From Hybos culiciformis (Eukaryota > Arthropoda > Insecta > Diptera > Hybotidae): a DNA stretch of 64,000 bases. Location: NCBI GenBank assembly GCA_964007475.1, contig OZ023273.1:140651308-140715307 (forward strand), given 5' to 3'. Under the pieces are notes generated by a model. The model searched no databases and was not told the DNA's origin. It was given only the letters and a program-made list of their open reading frames with translations. Every line of letters begins with the position of its first letter. Within the stretch, counting starts at the first letter, position 1. Both the position numbers and the translations under genes were made by a program. Below are positions 11,973 through 23,210 of this stretch, piece after piece.

Positions 11973-13699
11973 ATGACTGAAGTTATCTCATCAAAATATA
12001 GACAAGAACCACCTGAAGGTGGTTGGGGCTTACTTATTTGCCTTGGAATGGCTTTATCCTTTGTAAGTGAACTTATACACTAATATTCAATTAATATATT
12101 AGAACTTTGAAAACAAACTAACAGCAACTACTAGCATAGCATTTAGAAAAATTATCCAAAAGTAAATATGTAATTACAGATGTTTTTCTGACTATATTTT
12201 AGATAACGCCGCTTAGTGCGATGCCATCTTTTGCAATTATGTTTGATGATTTTCTTAAGGAACGTGGTGAGCAATCGAGCGCCACAGCTGTTATTACAAT
12301 GTCATTCTTCATGGCAATGAGCTTTGCAGGATTATTCTCAAGCTCTTTATTTAAACGATTTTCAGTACGAACTGTTGGAATAATGGGAGGATCAATATTT
12401 TTTATAGGAACGTTAATTCAAATATTCGTTCAATCAACATGGCAATTATTTGTAGCATTTAGTATTTGTCAAGGAATAGGCTTTGGATTAACTATGCCTA
12501 CTTCGTATACAACATTTAATAGTTACTTCGTAAAAAGACGTGTGATGATGATGAGTGTTGCTCAAAGTATGATAGGTGTAGGTACAATGGTCTATCCTCT
12601 CTTAATAAAGGAATTACTCAAAAATTTTGGATTCCGTGGATGCTTGGCTGTAAATGCTGCTTTCAATGCACATTGTGTTTTTGGTATGCTTTTAATGCAT
12701 CCAGTTGAATGGCACATGCGTAAAGTTAAAATTGACGAAGAAACTGAAAATAAAGCAGATCAGCTAGATATGAATAATAAAAAAACAGATATTGAATCAA
12801 ACAATAAACCGATTGATCAAGAGAATTTGCAACCACTTCTTATTAAGAGAGCGCAAGATCAAAAATCAGAAAGCCACAGAAGTTTGCATGAAATCACAAA
12901 AGAAGCTAATAACTCAATTAGAAACTCAATCAGAAGTCTTGAGATAAGGGCATCCGAAAGAGCTTCAAGCATCGCTAGTTTAGGAAATTGGACTGGTGCT
13001 GTTGTTGCTAACGATAACTCAGAAAGAACTACTAGACCTGTTGGCAAATGGAAATTAATCGTGGATTTCTTGGATCTAACTCTTCTAAAACAGCCAAGTT
13101 ACGTTAATTTGGCTTTAGGTGTTACATTCGCTTTGTATTCAGATGTTGCATTTTTCACTTTTCAACCAAGTTATCTTATGAATATTAATTTTACAAGAGA
13201 TCAAACTGCCATTATCGTTGCAGTTGGTGCTTCAGCCGACCTGTTGTCCAGAATTGTTTTAGCTTTTAGTAGTGCATTTGTGAGTGTTTCAGCTAGAAAT
13301 GTTTTTCTATCGGGAGCATTTTTCACCATTGTTGCGAGATGTGCGTTTTTACAAGTTTACGATGAAACTGGAATGATGATAATAACTGCGGTTATGGGTT
13401 TTTTACGCACATGGGTACATGTTACTTTGCCACTAGTATTTGCTGAATATTTACCAAAAGAAAGATTTGCATCTGGTTATGGTCTGTTCATGTTTCTTCA
13501 AGGTAATATAATGTTTGCAGTTGGGCCAATTGTTGGCTATATACGTGACAGTACTAACAGCTACCATGTAGCATTTCATATATTAAATTTCTTTATGGCA
13601 CTATGTGTAATACCATGGGTTATAGAAATTCTATATTTAAAATATACAGATAAAAATAACAAATCAAAAAACATCGAAATGATAAACATTAGGACTTAA
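11973..13699 (+). CDS. SLC16-family monocarboxylate transporter (MFS), complete
   Basis: Two exons, 11973-12062 and 12203-13699, joined in phase 0 across a GTAAGT...TTTTAG intron, giving 528 residues. The start is fixed by the conserved SLC16 N-terminal motif just before helix 1 (PPEGGWGLL, residues 13-21). The loop after helix 4 carries the second family signature, YFVKRRVMMMSVAQS. Twelve hydrophobic helices are apparent in two blocks of six, separated by a long hydrophilic loop (about residues 205-305) rich in Ser, Arg and Asn, as is usual for the family. The family moves lactate, pyruvate, aromatic amino acids or other small acids with protons across membranes; the substrate here cannot be told from sequence. 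The second SLC16 motif residue W is L here (GGWGLL for GGWGW). AATAAA signals lie at about 13839 and 13867. Confidence 0.93.
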
Positions 13700-14219
13700 C
13701 GATAAGTTGCTATACATATTAGTTTTTTTTTTTTTTTAATTTTAAACTTTTTTTGAATGACGCGATAATGTAAAAAGAAATCGATATGTTTTTTTCATTT
13801 TATTAGTATATATTTTAGATCATATAAATATTTTGTAAAATAAATTGAAAAGAAAATCTAGGACAAAATAAAGTTTAATAATGTTTTGCAGAAAAAACAA
13901 TCAGGATTATATAACTTAATGATGCAGAAACAGATAAATTTAGTACAGGAAAAAAAAAACAATCTTAATTCGTATACAACTAAATGAAATATTAAACTTT
14001 GCCAACTTTTTAGATAATTTTTTCCTGTGTCTTTAGAAAGTTTTTATGGTGAAGAAAAAAAATTAAGAAAATTTAAGTTTGAAGATGTGTGTGTTGTTTT
14101 TAGATACTTTGAAAAACCTGCTGCATGTATCTATTTTTCTATTATCGTTTCAAACAATAGTGAATTCATAATGTACGCGAAATTAACCATTTTTTCCATC
14201 GAACTTTATTTATTATTTA
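13700..14219. other. 3' UTR and downstream flank of the transporter
   Basis: Poly-T and poly-A tracts and two AATAAA hexamers, then AT-rich DNA. A GC-richer open patch at about 14100-14215 follows an acceptor-like TTTTTAG but has no partner exon. Confidence 0.5.
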
Positions 14220-14545
14220 TTTTTTGAGACAAGGAAGATTCCTTGTTTTTTCTACATTAGGTATTTGTTTAATGAAATTAAAAATTTAATCCAAAGCATA
14301 ATAATTTTGTTAAATTCCTTAAACATTAATTATTGAAAATTAATGGTTAACTTGTAATAAAATTTTTCATTTGTTTCCACAGAGATTTTAAAATTTACTT
14401 GGAAACTTTGAGGTTGAGTGATTTAAAAAGAAGAAAAAAAAAACTGGATTAATTTTGCCTTAATGTACTCATAATTCATTTTACGCATTTTATGGGTATT
14501 TCTCAAGGGAGATTTTTATTCTGATGAATAAATCTGCATTCTTTT
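14220..14545. repeat. Left arm of a recent inverted duplication
   Basis: About 326 bp here are the reverse complement of 19002-19330 with roughly a dozen differences by eye, including one uninterrupted identical run of about 150 bp. The arms are 4.46 kb apart. This arm carries, on the plus strand, a copy of the exon used by the minus-strand candidate gene in the right arm: acceptor TTTCCACAG, exon from about 14384. A two-base shortening of an A run puts that copy out of frame, so it stops early (after a KRRKKK stretch). No target-site duplication is seen at the outer ends. Confidence 0.85.
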
Positions 14546-15705
14546 AGTTATTTTTGCAGCATATAAGTATATCATTATCTCAATTTTCAGTTTGAGTTTA
14601 TGGATTTTTCAAAATTGATTCTTATACCATATGAATTTTGATCATATAAAATTTTTCGATACTCAAAATTAGGAAAATTTATCATTAAAAAATGCATTAT
14701 ATTTATTATTATTTATTTCAAATAAAAGTTAATTTTGTAATTTTTTTTTTTTAATAAAATGAGATATACACGCATTTTGCATATACATAATAAAAATTTT
14801 TCCAACATTTTCCCTCATTAAAAATTTTCTGTAATTTCAAAAATGATTTCACTTTATTATTACAGAAAAATAAATTGTTGCAGTAAATTTAAAACCACAG
14901 ATGCTGACGTCAAAGATTCTAATTACTCGAATTATATTTTTCATTATTCTAATTTGTAATTTTTTTTTTTTTTTGTGTTTTAATGTTTTTTTTTTTTTTT
15001 GCAACTTCGAATATAGTTAAAATGATTTTTCGCAGTGAAATATGCTAAAATTATTTTAATAAAATATTCTATTTGAAAATGGTTTTGGCATTATTTTTTG
15101 TTTTTTTTTTAGATAAAAATTGATGCAGAAATTACCAAACCGCAAATGAAATTTCATACGAATTGAACTGAAAAATGTTGAATTTAAAATATATAGGAAA
15201 TTTTAATTTTAGTTATTATGGTTTTTAGAAAATTAGACTAACTATAAATATATACAAGTATGTGTATGAGGTAACATGTCATATAGATGAAGGGAAATGC
15301 CAATTTTCGCAATAATTATAAATTTTTTTATTTTTTCAAGGGTAGGTAGATGGGTATATGTATATTCTAATTGACTAAGTGCTGTAATAAAAATAAAATA
15401 AATTATGGTAAACCAAATATATTTTTTAGAGTATATATATATTTTAGAAAAAAAATGACTTAATTTTTGCATCAATTTAAAAGTTTTCTAAAATTCTAAA
15501 CCATAAACATTTTTCAGGCAAAATTTAAAACAAAAAACCTCGAACCAAGTGGAAACTCCTTCACCGATTAATTTGAAATTTTATTACAACGTTGCATTCA
15601 AATACAGGCGTGTTTTTATACACCTGTATGTCACATCATTGACTGAGTGCTATTCTTTCTTTTTCATTTAACCAAAATGAGCCAAAGTAACGCCTGATCT
15701 GGTAC
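14546..15705. other. Gene-free AT-rich stretch
   Basis: Long T tracts (14730-14750, 14955-15000) and low-complexity DNA. No coding patch is supported. A short inverted pair (TACAGGCGTG / CACCTGTA) sits at about 15604-15629. Confidence 0.5.
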
Positions 15706-15985
15706 ATCTAGTATCTATCTACGCATATCTACCCATATATCGCATATCTACGCATATCTACGCAGATATAAAAATGAACTCCCGTTTTTGTATGTAACCT
15801 GTAAACTTCTGAACTAATGAATCGATTGGGACGAAAACGGAACCTAGTCGGTTACTTTCGCACTGGACAACTTTTTCAACTTTTTTGCACCATTTTCAAA
15901 CATTTCTTATGCCAAATTTGTAAATTTTTTTTGATTATTAAATAGGACCGCACTGGAGCGAAACAACGTTTGCGCCGTGATCTAA
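15706..15985. mobile_element. Helitron-like repeat relic
   Basis: Begins in a short-period repeat of CTACGCATAT units (about 15717-15768). It continues with ATATAAAAATGAACTCCCG, then ACTTCTGAACTAATGAATCG, and ends with GGAGCGAAACAACGTTTGCG leading to CTAA|T at 15982-15985. This order (AAAAATGAA, CTGAAC..ATCGATT, GAAACAACGTTTG, CTRR end) is the one I associate with widespread insect Helitron-type repeats. That is recall of a pattern, not a database match. No helicase gene is present, so the copy would be non-autonomous. Confidence 0.4.
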
Positions 15986-16292
15986 TATTTATATGAAAAT
16001 CTATAGTTTCTTTATTTTTATCAAAAAGTGTTTATTGAATACCTTACATAGAAAATTTCTTTTGTTCGATGTATGTAAAAAATTAGAATCCAAGTAAACA
16101 ATATTTTTCAATCTAAAAAATATTCGAAAATAAAATTCAGAATTCTAATATCAATCGCAAGCAAGGATAAAAAAATTTCAGTAATAAAAAAAGTTTTTAA
16201 TTTGAGAAAAATATTAAAAAAAATTCGTATAACGTGAAATCCTTGTACCGAAAAATTTTCTTAGTCTTCATTACAAATTTTTTCGGAGAAAG

Positions 16293-17419
16293 ATGTGTGA
16301 TTGTTGTGAAATTCCCTGCTGTACACCAGATCCTTGTTGCGGAGGACCTTACAATGAGGTAAGTAATATAATAATTTTGATTACTACAATAGTGGCAAAT
16401 AATTTAACTTTTGTATTATTTTATATTTGTATTAGCCGTCCCCACAATGTTATTCAGGAGCTGAATTAGAAGCACTACCTCAATGTGCTCCCAGATGTCC
16501 GCCTCCATCACCAAAATGTGTAACAATTCAACAGCCTCCTCGTCTAATATGCAAAAAACGAGTTGTCTTTATTAATAAAACACTTCCAGAGCCAATGGTT
16601 GTGAACCGATGCAAACAAATCACAATACCAAAAGTTATAGAAACAACAAAAGTTATTAAAGTACCAAAATTGACATGGATCTCACAACTAATCAAAGAGC
16701 CCAGAGTTGTCTATTATCCTTCAATGATACCAGATCCCTACGTTGTTTGTTGTCCACGTTCGATTTGCGAACCAAGAGAAATATGCCAAATGATGTTGTG
16801 CCAACCGAAGCCGCAAGTTCTCGATATTCCACCACCATATGAATATTGTTGCTATCCAACTGGTCCGACAAAATATAAACCAAGTGTTCCATGTCCGCCC
16901 TGTCCAATTTCAAGATGTGATCCTTGTGGCCCAATCCAATGCTATCCAGGCGGACCTTGTGGAGAATATCCGGCGTGTGGCCCTTACGGTCCGATTCCAT
17001 GTCAGCCTAGTGCTTGTGGAACAAATGGGCCAATGTGTGGTCCAGGCGGACCATGCGGACCGTGCGGACCAATGGGACCATGTGGACCAAGTGGACCATG
17101 CGGGCCTTGTGGACCGTGCGGACCTAGTGGAGGAGGTGCATATCGACCTTATCCATGCTCACCATGTGGTCCTTGTGGACCTTGTGCTGCCCCAACAGAT
17201 TTACCTTGTGGACCCTATATACCATTGGGTAGTTCGACCCGGCAATGTGGACCTGGTGGTTGTTCAACATGTGCTCCTGGCTGTGGACCTTTTTCAGTTA
17301 ATGGACCTGTATTTAAAGGTCTATGTGGCTCCTGTGGCCCCTTCAGGGGTCCAGAATGTTCACCATGTTCACCATACATTACATGTCCACCCTTATCAGG
17401 ATGTCCACCATGTTGTTAA
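16293..17419 (+). CDS. Cys-Gly-Pro-rich sperm-tail-like protein (Mst(3)CGP type)
   Basis: Two exons, 16293-16358 and 16436-17419 (phase 0, 77-bp intron), give 349 residues. The protein opens [18 protein letters not shown]. It then has a less repetitive basic and hydrophobic section (about residues 45-110, with repeated VIxVPK-like segments). From about residue 150 it is dominated by CGP, CGPCGP and GPCGP units, ending GCPPCC. Drosophila Mst84D/87F/98C proteins share the CGP repeat, are made in late male germ cells and are laid down in the outer dense fibres of the sperm tail, cross-linked through cysteine. By analogy this is a structural sperm protein; testis expression is not visible in the sequence. 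A weak match (8 of 12) to the Drosophila translational control element lies at 16269-16280. AATAAA sites are near 17472 and 17498. Confidence 0.75.
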
Positions 17420-19001
17420 TAGATTAAGCATTTGTGTGTTTATGTGCTCTCAGATCAAGTGAACATTGAATAATAAATTAAAATTCGTTTTGTGTAATAA
17501 AAATTTTCAGTAATAAAAATCATAAAATGAAATTATAATATTTTTTTATGTAACTACCTAACTAAATAACATAGATGAATCTGATCAATGCATATAACTT
17601 CTTTTTTTAATTAAACAGTGTGTACCTACATATATACTTATATTCTGGACTATTTATAAAAAAGAAAAACGAAAAAAAAACTAATGATACTTTTTTTTTC
17701 TGATCAAAATTGTTAAAAAAAAATAATAAAAATTTCACCAAAAGAAACATTAATTTTCCCTCTTTGAGCACTTGAAATTAATTGAATGTAAAAATTCAAT
17801 TAACTTTTATATAATTTTTTTTTTTTCATCTATTATTGGGAAAAACCACAACTTCTGTTACAACATTTAACTGATTTTACTTTTTTTTTTTTGTTTAATT
17901 CAAATTAATACAGAGCTAAGCTAATTATTTCTTTCTGAGGTCACGTTGACATGATGATGATGTACCAACAGAAGAGAATTGATTTTTGTGAGTGGTATTT
18001 TTTTCAATATTATATAAAAAAAAAATTAAAAAAAAAATTTTTTTTAAATCAAATTTCATCAATTTCTACCGTCAAATGATATTATTAATAATGGTAATTT
18101 TGATACTATTGGAAAGCAATATCTTATGTTGACTACACATATACGCTTAATAATTTGATTCTTATAAATTCTGATCGAAAACATGAAAATAATATTGTTA
18201 AAATGTGTCTTTCAGATTTAAAATTATGAAAAATAATAATAACTATATTAACTTAATATCAAAGTTTTGCACGTACACAATATAATAATTCCAGGTTCTT
18301 TGAATGAAAAACAGAAATTATAAGCAATGACAGTTGCATAATACTCCGTCTACTTTCTGATGTCCATTATAAATTTATTTTTATTTAAATTTTGTAAGTT
18401 GGAAAATTATTCTCGAGCACATAATAATGAATAAAAGAATTATTTTATGTTCGATCAACATTCTATCCGAATTTCACCAATTTTGGTATAATATTAAATT
18501 TTATAGTTCTCTAACTAAACTATCAGTAAATGATTTATGGTTTTTAATAGCATGTAAATAAATATTTCCGTTGTCATCAAGTTGCTGTTTCAGATAGCGT
18601 TCAGACAAAAATATTGTGTTAATACAGTGTCATCAAATTGTTGATAATTCATAACTAATTGTTTATATAAATCATTTTGAATAATTTTTAAAGTTAAGAA
18701 TTTTTAGTTTCAAGATTTACAGGCACTGGTAACATTATAAAAAAGCATGTTGATTTTTCATTAGGTAAATTCTTATATTTTATACTGTAATGAAAACAAT
18801 CTTATGTCGGGAACAATAAAAGATAGAAAATTTTTTAGGAAACTCTCTGCAAAGAGACTTTAAAAAATATTATTTTCTTATTTTCCATACTTAATACCGA
18901 TTTTGGATGTAGAAAAACGAAAAATATAATGCTCTCATTTTGATTATAACTAAAAAATGTTATCTGCAATGACAAATAAAATTAAAAAAAAAAAAAAATA
19001 T
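17420..19001. other. 3' flank and intergenic DNA
   Basis: 3' UTR of the CGP gene with AATAAA sites, then AT-rich DNA. AGGTCA-CGT-TGACAT at about 17939-17953 is an imperfect nuclear-receptor-like palindrome, possibly chance. No gene is supported. Confidence 0.4.
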
Positions 19002-19330
19002 TAAAGAATGCAGATTTATTCATCAGAATAAAAATCTCCCTTGAGAAATACCCATAAAAAGCGTAAAATGAATTATGAGTACATTAAGGCAAAATTAATC
19101 CAGTTTTTTTTCTTTCTTCTTTTTAAATCACTCAACCTCAAAGTTTCCAAGTAAATTTTAAAATCTCTGTGGAAACAAATGAAAAATTTTATTACAAGTT
19201 AACCATTAATTTTCAATAATTAATTTTTAAGGAAATTTAACAAAATTATTATGCTTTGGACAAAATTTTTAATTTCATTAAACAAATACCTAATGTAGAA
19301 AAAACACGAAATCTTTCTTGTCTCAAAAAA
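19002..19330. repeat. Right arm of the inverted duplication
   Basis: Reverse complement of 14220-14545. It contains, on the minus strand, an intact acceptor and a 30-codon terminal exon that joins in phase with the exon at 19411-19493. Similarity stops abruptly on both sides, at a T6/A6 run outside and at a poly-A tract inside. Confidence 0.85.
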
Positions 19331-19493
19331 GGATTTAATCAATTTTCCTTTACCTCCTTGAACATACATATATTTTCTTTGTTGAAATGCTAATGATGGT
19401 AAAAGCTTACCTAATGGCATTTTTTATTGCAATCAACAAATATTGTTCAAGATCATTTTTAGTGTTGAAGCAATAAGAGATAGGTTTATGCAT
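19073..19493 (-). CDS. Candidate small two-exon gene, unknown function
   Basis: Exon 19411-19493 (ATG at 19493; donor GTAAGC; phase 2) and exon 19073-19166 (acceptor TTTCCACAG) join to encode 58 residues ending at a TAA. The first exon reads MHKPISYCFNTKNDLEQYLL and the second contains FKIYLETLRLSDLKRRKKKN. An acceptor (AATTTAG) just upstream, at about 19501, keeps the frame open, so the ATG may be internal and more exons may lie further right. The peptide is basic and helical with no signal peptide. Support comes from phase-compatible splice sites and protein-like composition in very AT-rich DNA. The second exon lies wholly in the inverted duplication. I do not recognise it; it could also be a relic. 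Confidence 0.4.
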
Positions 19494-21717
19494 TTCAAAT
19501 CTAAATTAAGATTATGGTAAAGGAATTTTTCAGAGTGACTAAATTCGAAATAATCTTGTAAATATAGGTATATGTAATTCGAAATATGATGTCTTATTAG
19601 TTTATTAGGTGGGTAATAATAATTTAGGTTGGAAATGTGATTTATATTTTTAAGAAAAAATTTTAGTACATACATAATATTTAAATAAGTTTATTAGCAG
19701 TCCTGAAGACATTCGAAAAAAACGTCGATTAAGTTTAAAATTTTTTCAATTATCTTTAGGGGCAGAGTAAAATTCATTCAATTTTTCTATTCCCATTAAT
19801 TTTTCGTCCTCAATGACGTTCACATTAGTTACATTAATCACATTAGTTCCTGAGGACTAATATATCGTATAATTGATTGAAATGTGAATATATAGAAATG
19901 ACCTTCTTTATGAAATTTTTTCTTAAATCAACATTATGTATTAATCATATTATTAATTTTAATTTTAAATTATTAAAACAAACATAACTCTATAAAAAAA
20001 AAATTTTTAACTGAAAATGTAAATAGAAGAATTAGAAAATTTAGAAAACTTATTTGGATGATATATAATAGAGTCAACAAAAATTTTTGTGGGTACTAGC
20101 AAAAAAGGATTATGTACAATTTTTCTTTATATATGTACCTACATATATACAACAATTTTTCTAATAAATAAATAAATAAGGGGATGACATTTAATTTTGT
20201 CGTGCTTTCCTTTTTATCATTTGTTGGCCTGTTGAAATGCTTAGAGGATCATAATTCTTTTTTTATGAAATATTCTTTTTTTTTTTTAACTTTTGTTAGG
20301 AGAAAACAGAAATTATGTTGTTCATTTTATGCTTACACATTTCATTTTTTCTACTTTTTCATAAAAATATTGTGTGCAAAAAAACTTAGAAGATAGAAAA
20401 TAAATGTACATACCTATAATTAATTTTAAACGCATTATCGTGTTGCAACTTAGGTAAATCTAATTTGTCAGCTTGAATTATAGATGATTTTAACAAGGAT
20501 TATATTCAATGCTTTAGATTTGATCCCTGATTCTATAATTAAAAAAATAAAAATCATAAGTATATATGTACTTCTTTAATTACTATAATTTTAGCTTTGG
20601 ATTCTTGATTTTACTGGATTTACATCATCATTACAATGCGTCTGAATTTCCATTTTAAAATCCAACTTCCCAAATGAATCACAATAAAGTTGACATTTAT
20701 TATAAAAAAAAAATTAAATCTTTCCTTAGATGTTGAATAAATAAAAAAATAGAAAAAAAAACAAATGTTTTAATAAATGATAAGCTTTTTTATGAGAAAA
20801 AAAATGTAAACGAAAATTTTATTTTTTAATCAAAAAAGGATTTTAAATTGTTAATTCAGCAAAAAAAATCATAAAATATTGTAAAATAATATCCTGAAAT
20901 TTGTATTTTTTTTTTCTTCTCTTCTATATACTTTGGGATATTTCAGAGTATAAAATATATAGGGTTTAGAAAAAATGTTTTTGAAAAAGATTAATAGTTG
21001 AGAAAGTAAAATTATTAATTTTCATGGACAGGAAATCACAGTATAGAATTTTTTTTTTTTTTTTTCGAGGATAAATTTTCCCTTAAGGACTTCTTTTGTC
21101 ATATTATTTGCCAGTTGCCGTATTGATAATAAAGAAAAATGAAATATGAATTTTCACAATGAAAAAGTTTATTATTTATAGGATTTGAAAATAACAATGT
21201 TAAACAAACAAATTTAGTTAGTAATTTATATTAGAAAAAAAAATTGTATGTACAGTATGTATACAGTATGTTGTATATAGTATTATATGTAGTGCCTAAT
21301 GTTTTATGTATAATGGGTAAAAAATTGTTTTCATTCTTTTTAGAATTTTCATTTGATTTTAGGTTATAATATACACTTGTTTACTCAAATGTTTGATCAT
21401 GCGACAGTAGAAAGGCTCATTAATGCTTTCATCCGCTTGATTAGATATCGAAATTAACTGCATTTAATGATATTAATTTATTTTGTCTATATATTTAAGT
21501 TATAACCTATAACATTGGAAAATGCAAATTATATATTTCAAAGAAAAACAGTAAATAAATAAAAATTTTATTGCTTACACAAATCTTCATACAAATTTTT
21601 ACACAATTTTTTACAAAATCAAATCAAATATAATTAAAAATTTTAATTAGTTTATATGGTAATAATGTGTCATAGCAAATTTGTAAAGTAAACAATTTCT
21701 AAACTACAAAATAGTTT
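19494..21717. other. Intergenic AT-rich DNA
   Basis: No gene is supported. It contains a polyadenylation-like 3' flank for the next minus-strand gene, T runs (20275-20290, 21050-21065), and a 22-codon ORF at 21389 that is too short to judge. Confidence 0.45.
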
Positions 21718-22598
21718 TCAAAAAATCCATACTTGACATTTACTTAAAATTTGTGCTTGAAATGTACCTAAGTTACCATTACACTGTTTTTTTGGATCTA
21801 AAAAAAATCAATTAATTAATTAAAAAATAAAACCTAATGAATAAAAATTTCCATACTTCTTATTGTCCAATTACCAAAATTACTGAATTGTGTTCTGATA
21901 CCAACTGCTTGAATAGGAAGTTCTTGTGGCTTCGGATCTTTGAAATGTAAAATTATCTCAGAATCATTACTTCTAATTAAATTAATTTCATCCTGTGTCC
22001 AAATTATTTTAAATTCTATAGCCTCACTTTTATTCAAAATTTGTGGAGTTGGAAGAAAAAGTTTTTTTATTCGATTAACATACAAAGTAGTATAAGTATT
22101 TTTAAAATCTCCTAATACAATTTCATATGTTGGTTTATGTTTAGCAGAATCTGTTGTTAATGCTACGCCAGCGTTACTTTTAGCTTGAACACTGAAATCA
22201 AAACAACCTTCTGGTGGAGCAATTAAATACTGATATCGACTAGAAGGACGCGTCACAATATCTGTTTAAAAATGTAAGTGTTTAATTTATTAAAGTAAAC
22301 ATTTTTTCTTATTTTCCTTACCAATAGCATCATCTAAATTTTCAGTTGTATTTAGATTTTCACTAATTAAACAAGTCCAGTGTGTTCGATCTCCAATTGT
22401 ATAATTTAATCGAGGCGTTGTATGTGCTGCTAAATCAAAGAAAACAAAATCCCTTGGCTTAATATTAGAATTCTCTGTGTCAAAATAATCTAAATAATCA
22501 AAATTTTTAGTATTTTTAGAATGTGCCATTTCCAACGATTGATACGACATTATCCAAATTCCAATAAAAATCCAAGATTTTTCTAAATACGTATTCAT
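21718..22598 (-). CDS. Secreted farnesoic acid O-methyltransferase-domain protein
   Basis: Three exons, 22322-22598, 21857-22261 and 21718-21797, with phase-consistent GT...AG introns, give 253 residues. The N-terminus has a hydrophobic run (residues 9-20, IFIGIWIMSY), so a signal peptide is likely. Residues from about 105 form a Methyltransf_FA-like domain, recognised from FDFSVQAKSNAGVALTT, then YEIVLGDFKNTYTTLYVNR, then the GIRTQFSNFGNW end. The domain is named for an enzyme proposed to methylate farnesoic acid in juvenile hormone synthesis. Many secreted insect proteins carry it without demonstrated methyltransferase activity, so no reaction is claimed. Several N-glycosylation motifs (NYT, NTT, NKS, NWT) fit a secreted protein. 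The last exon adds a two-Cys tail; without that splice the protein would end eight residues after the domain, so this exon is less certain. Confidence 0.75.
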
Positions 22599-22630
22599 TG
22601 CACTTTGTTACAATTAAATTGGCACTTAAG

Positions 22631-22638
22631 TTTATATA
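22631..22638 (-). promoter_or_regulatory. TATA box of the FA-domain gene
   Basis: TATATAAA on the minus strand ends 32 bp before the ATG at 22598. If it is used, the 5' UTR would be only about ten bases, or initiation may use a different promoter. Confidence 0.4.
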
Positions 22639-22892
22639 CAAAAAAAATAGTGCGGTATTAAAAAATTAGACAAAATATTTCATTGAACTCTCTTTTGATA
22701 CTAAAAGGTTAGTGCGAGCTTTTAAATATTAAATAATAAGTTTTATTTTTAAGTAAATAAGCTATAACAATTTAAATTTATCTTAATCAGTAAGAATGCG
22801 TGCATATGTAGTTCTTAGTTTTATAAAAAAAAAAGTAAAAAATTTATCTAAATCAGCTGGCCGTAAACTAATGACTTTTGTTTTGTGTTTAG

Positions 22893-23210
22893 GAAATTCG
22901 AATATCAAATATTTTATAAGACATTTCCAACGTTAAAAGTAAGTGGACATAGAAATCGCCGAAAAGACTGGGAATTAATTATTCAAATGTTTTAAGATAT
23001 GTTGATTTTTTTGAGAAGAAATAAAATTATTAAAGAAGACGTGGAAAGAAGAAAAATTCACTCACAAGAAGTTATGTTTCGTTTAACAACGCTAGGATGT
23101 TCAATGTTTATTTAATTATTTATTTAACAAAATTTTAACAATTTTAGGTCCAGATTCTTTCAAAAAACCGATATTTGAAAATGACTTACTGTGTAGGAAT
23201 CCCAGCATAA
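22893..23210 (+). CDS. Candidate pair of small exons, divergent from the FA-domain gene
   Basis: An exon-like segment at 22893-22938 has acceptor TGTTTAG and donor GTAAGT and reads KFEYQIFYKTFPTLK. It can join in phase to 23148-23210 (acceptor AATTTTAG), which reads VQILSKNRYLKMTYCVGIPA and then TAA. No first exon is identified. Splice signals and phases agree, but the coding run is short, so this could be chance or a relic. Confidence 0.2.

Noticed and set aside
16839..17462. A 207-codon open frame on the plus strand overlapping the CGP gene
   Set aside because: It is the +1 shadow of the Cys-Gly-Pro repeat; the other frame has the start exon, splice phase and family composition.
17939..17953. 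Steroid-receptor-like palindrome AGGTCACGTTGACAT
   Set aside because: Imperfect second half-site, a single occurrence and no gene start nearby.
21389..21457. 22-codon ORF with protein-like composition; a similar 23-codon ORF at 39623
   Set aside because: Too short, with no promoter, splice or conservation evidence.
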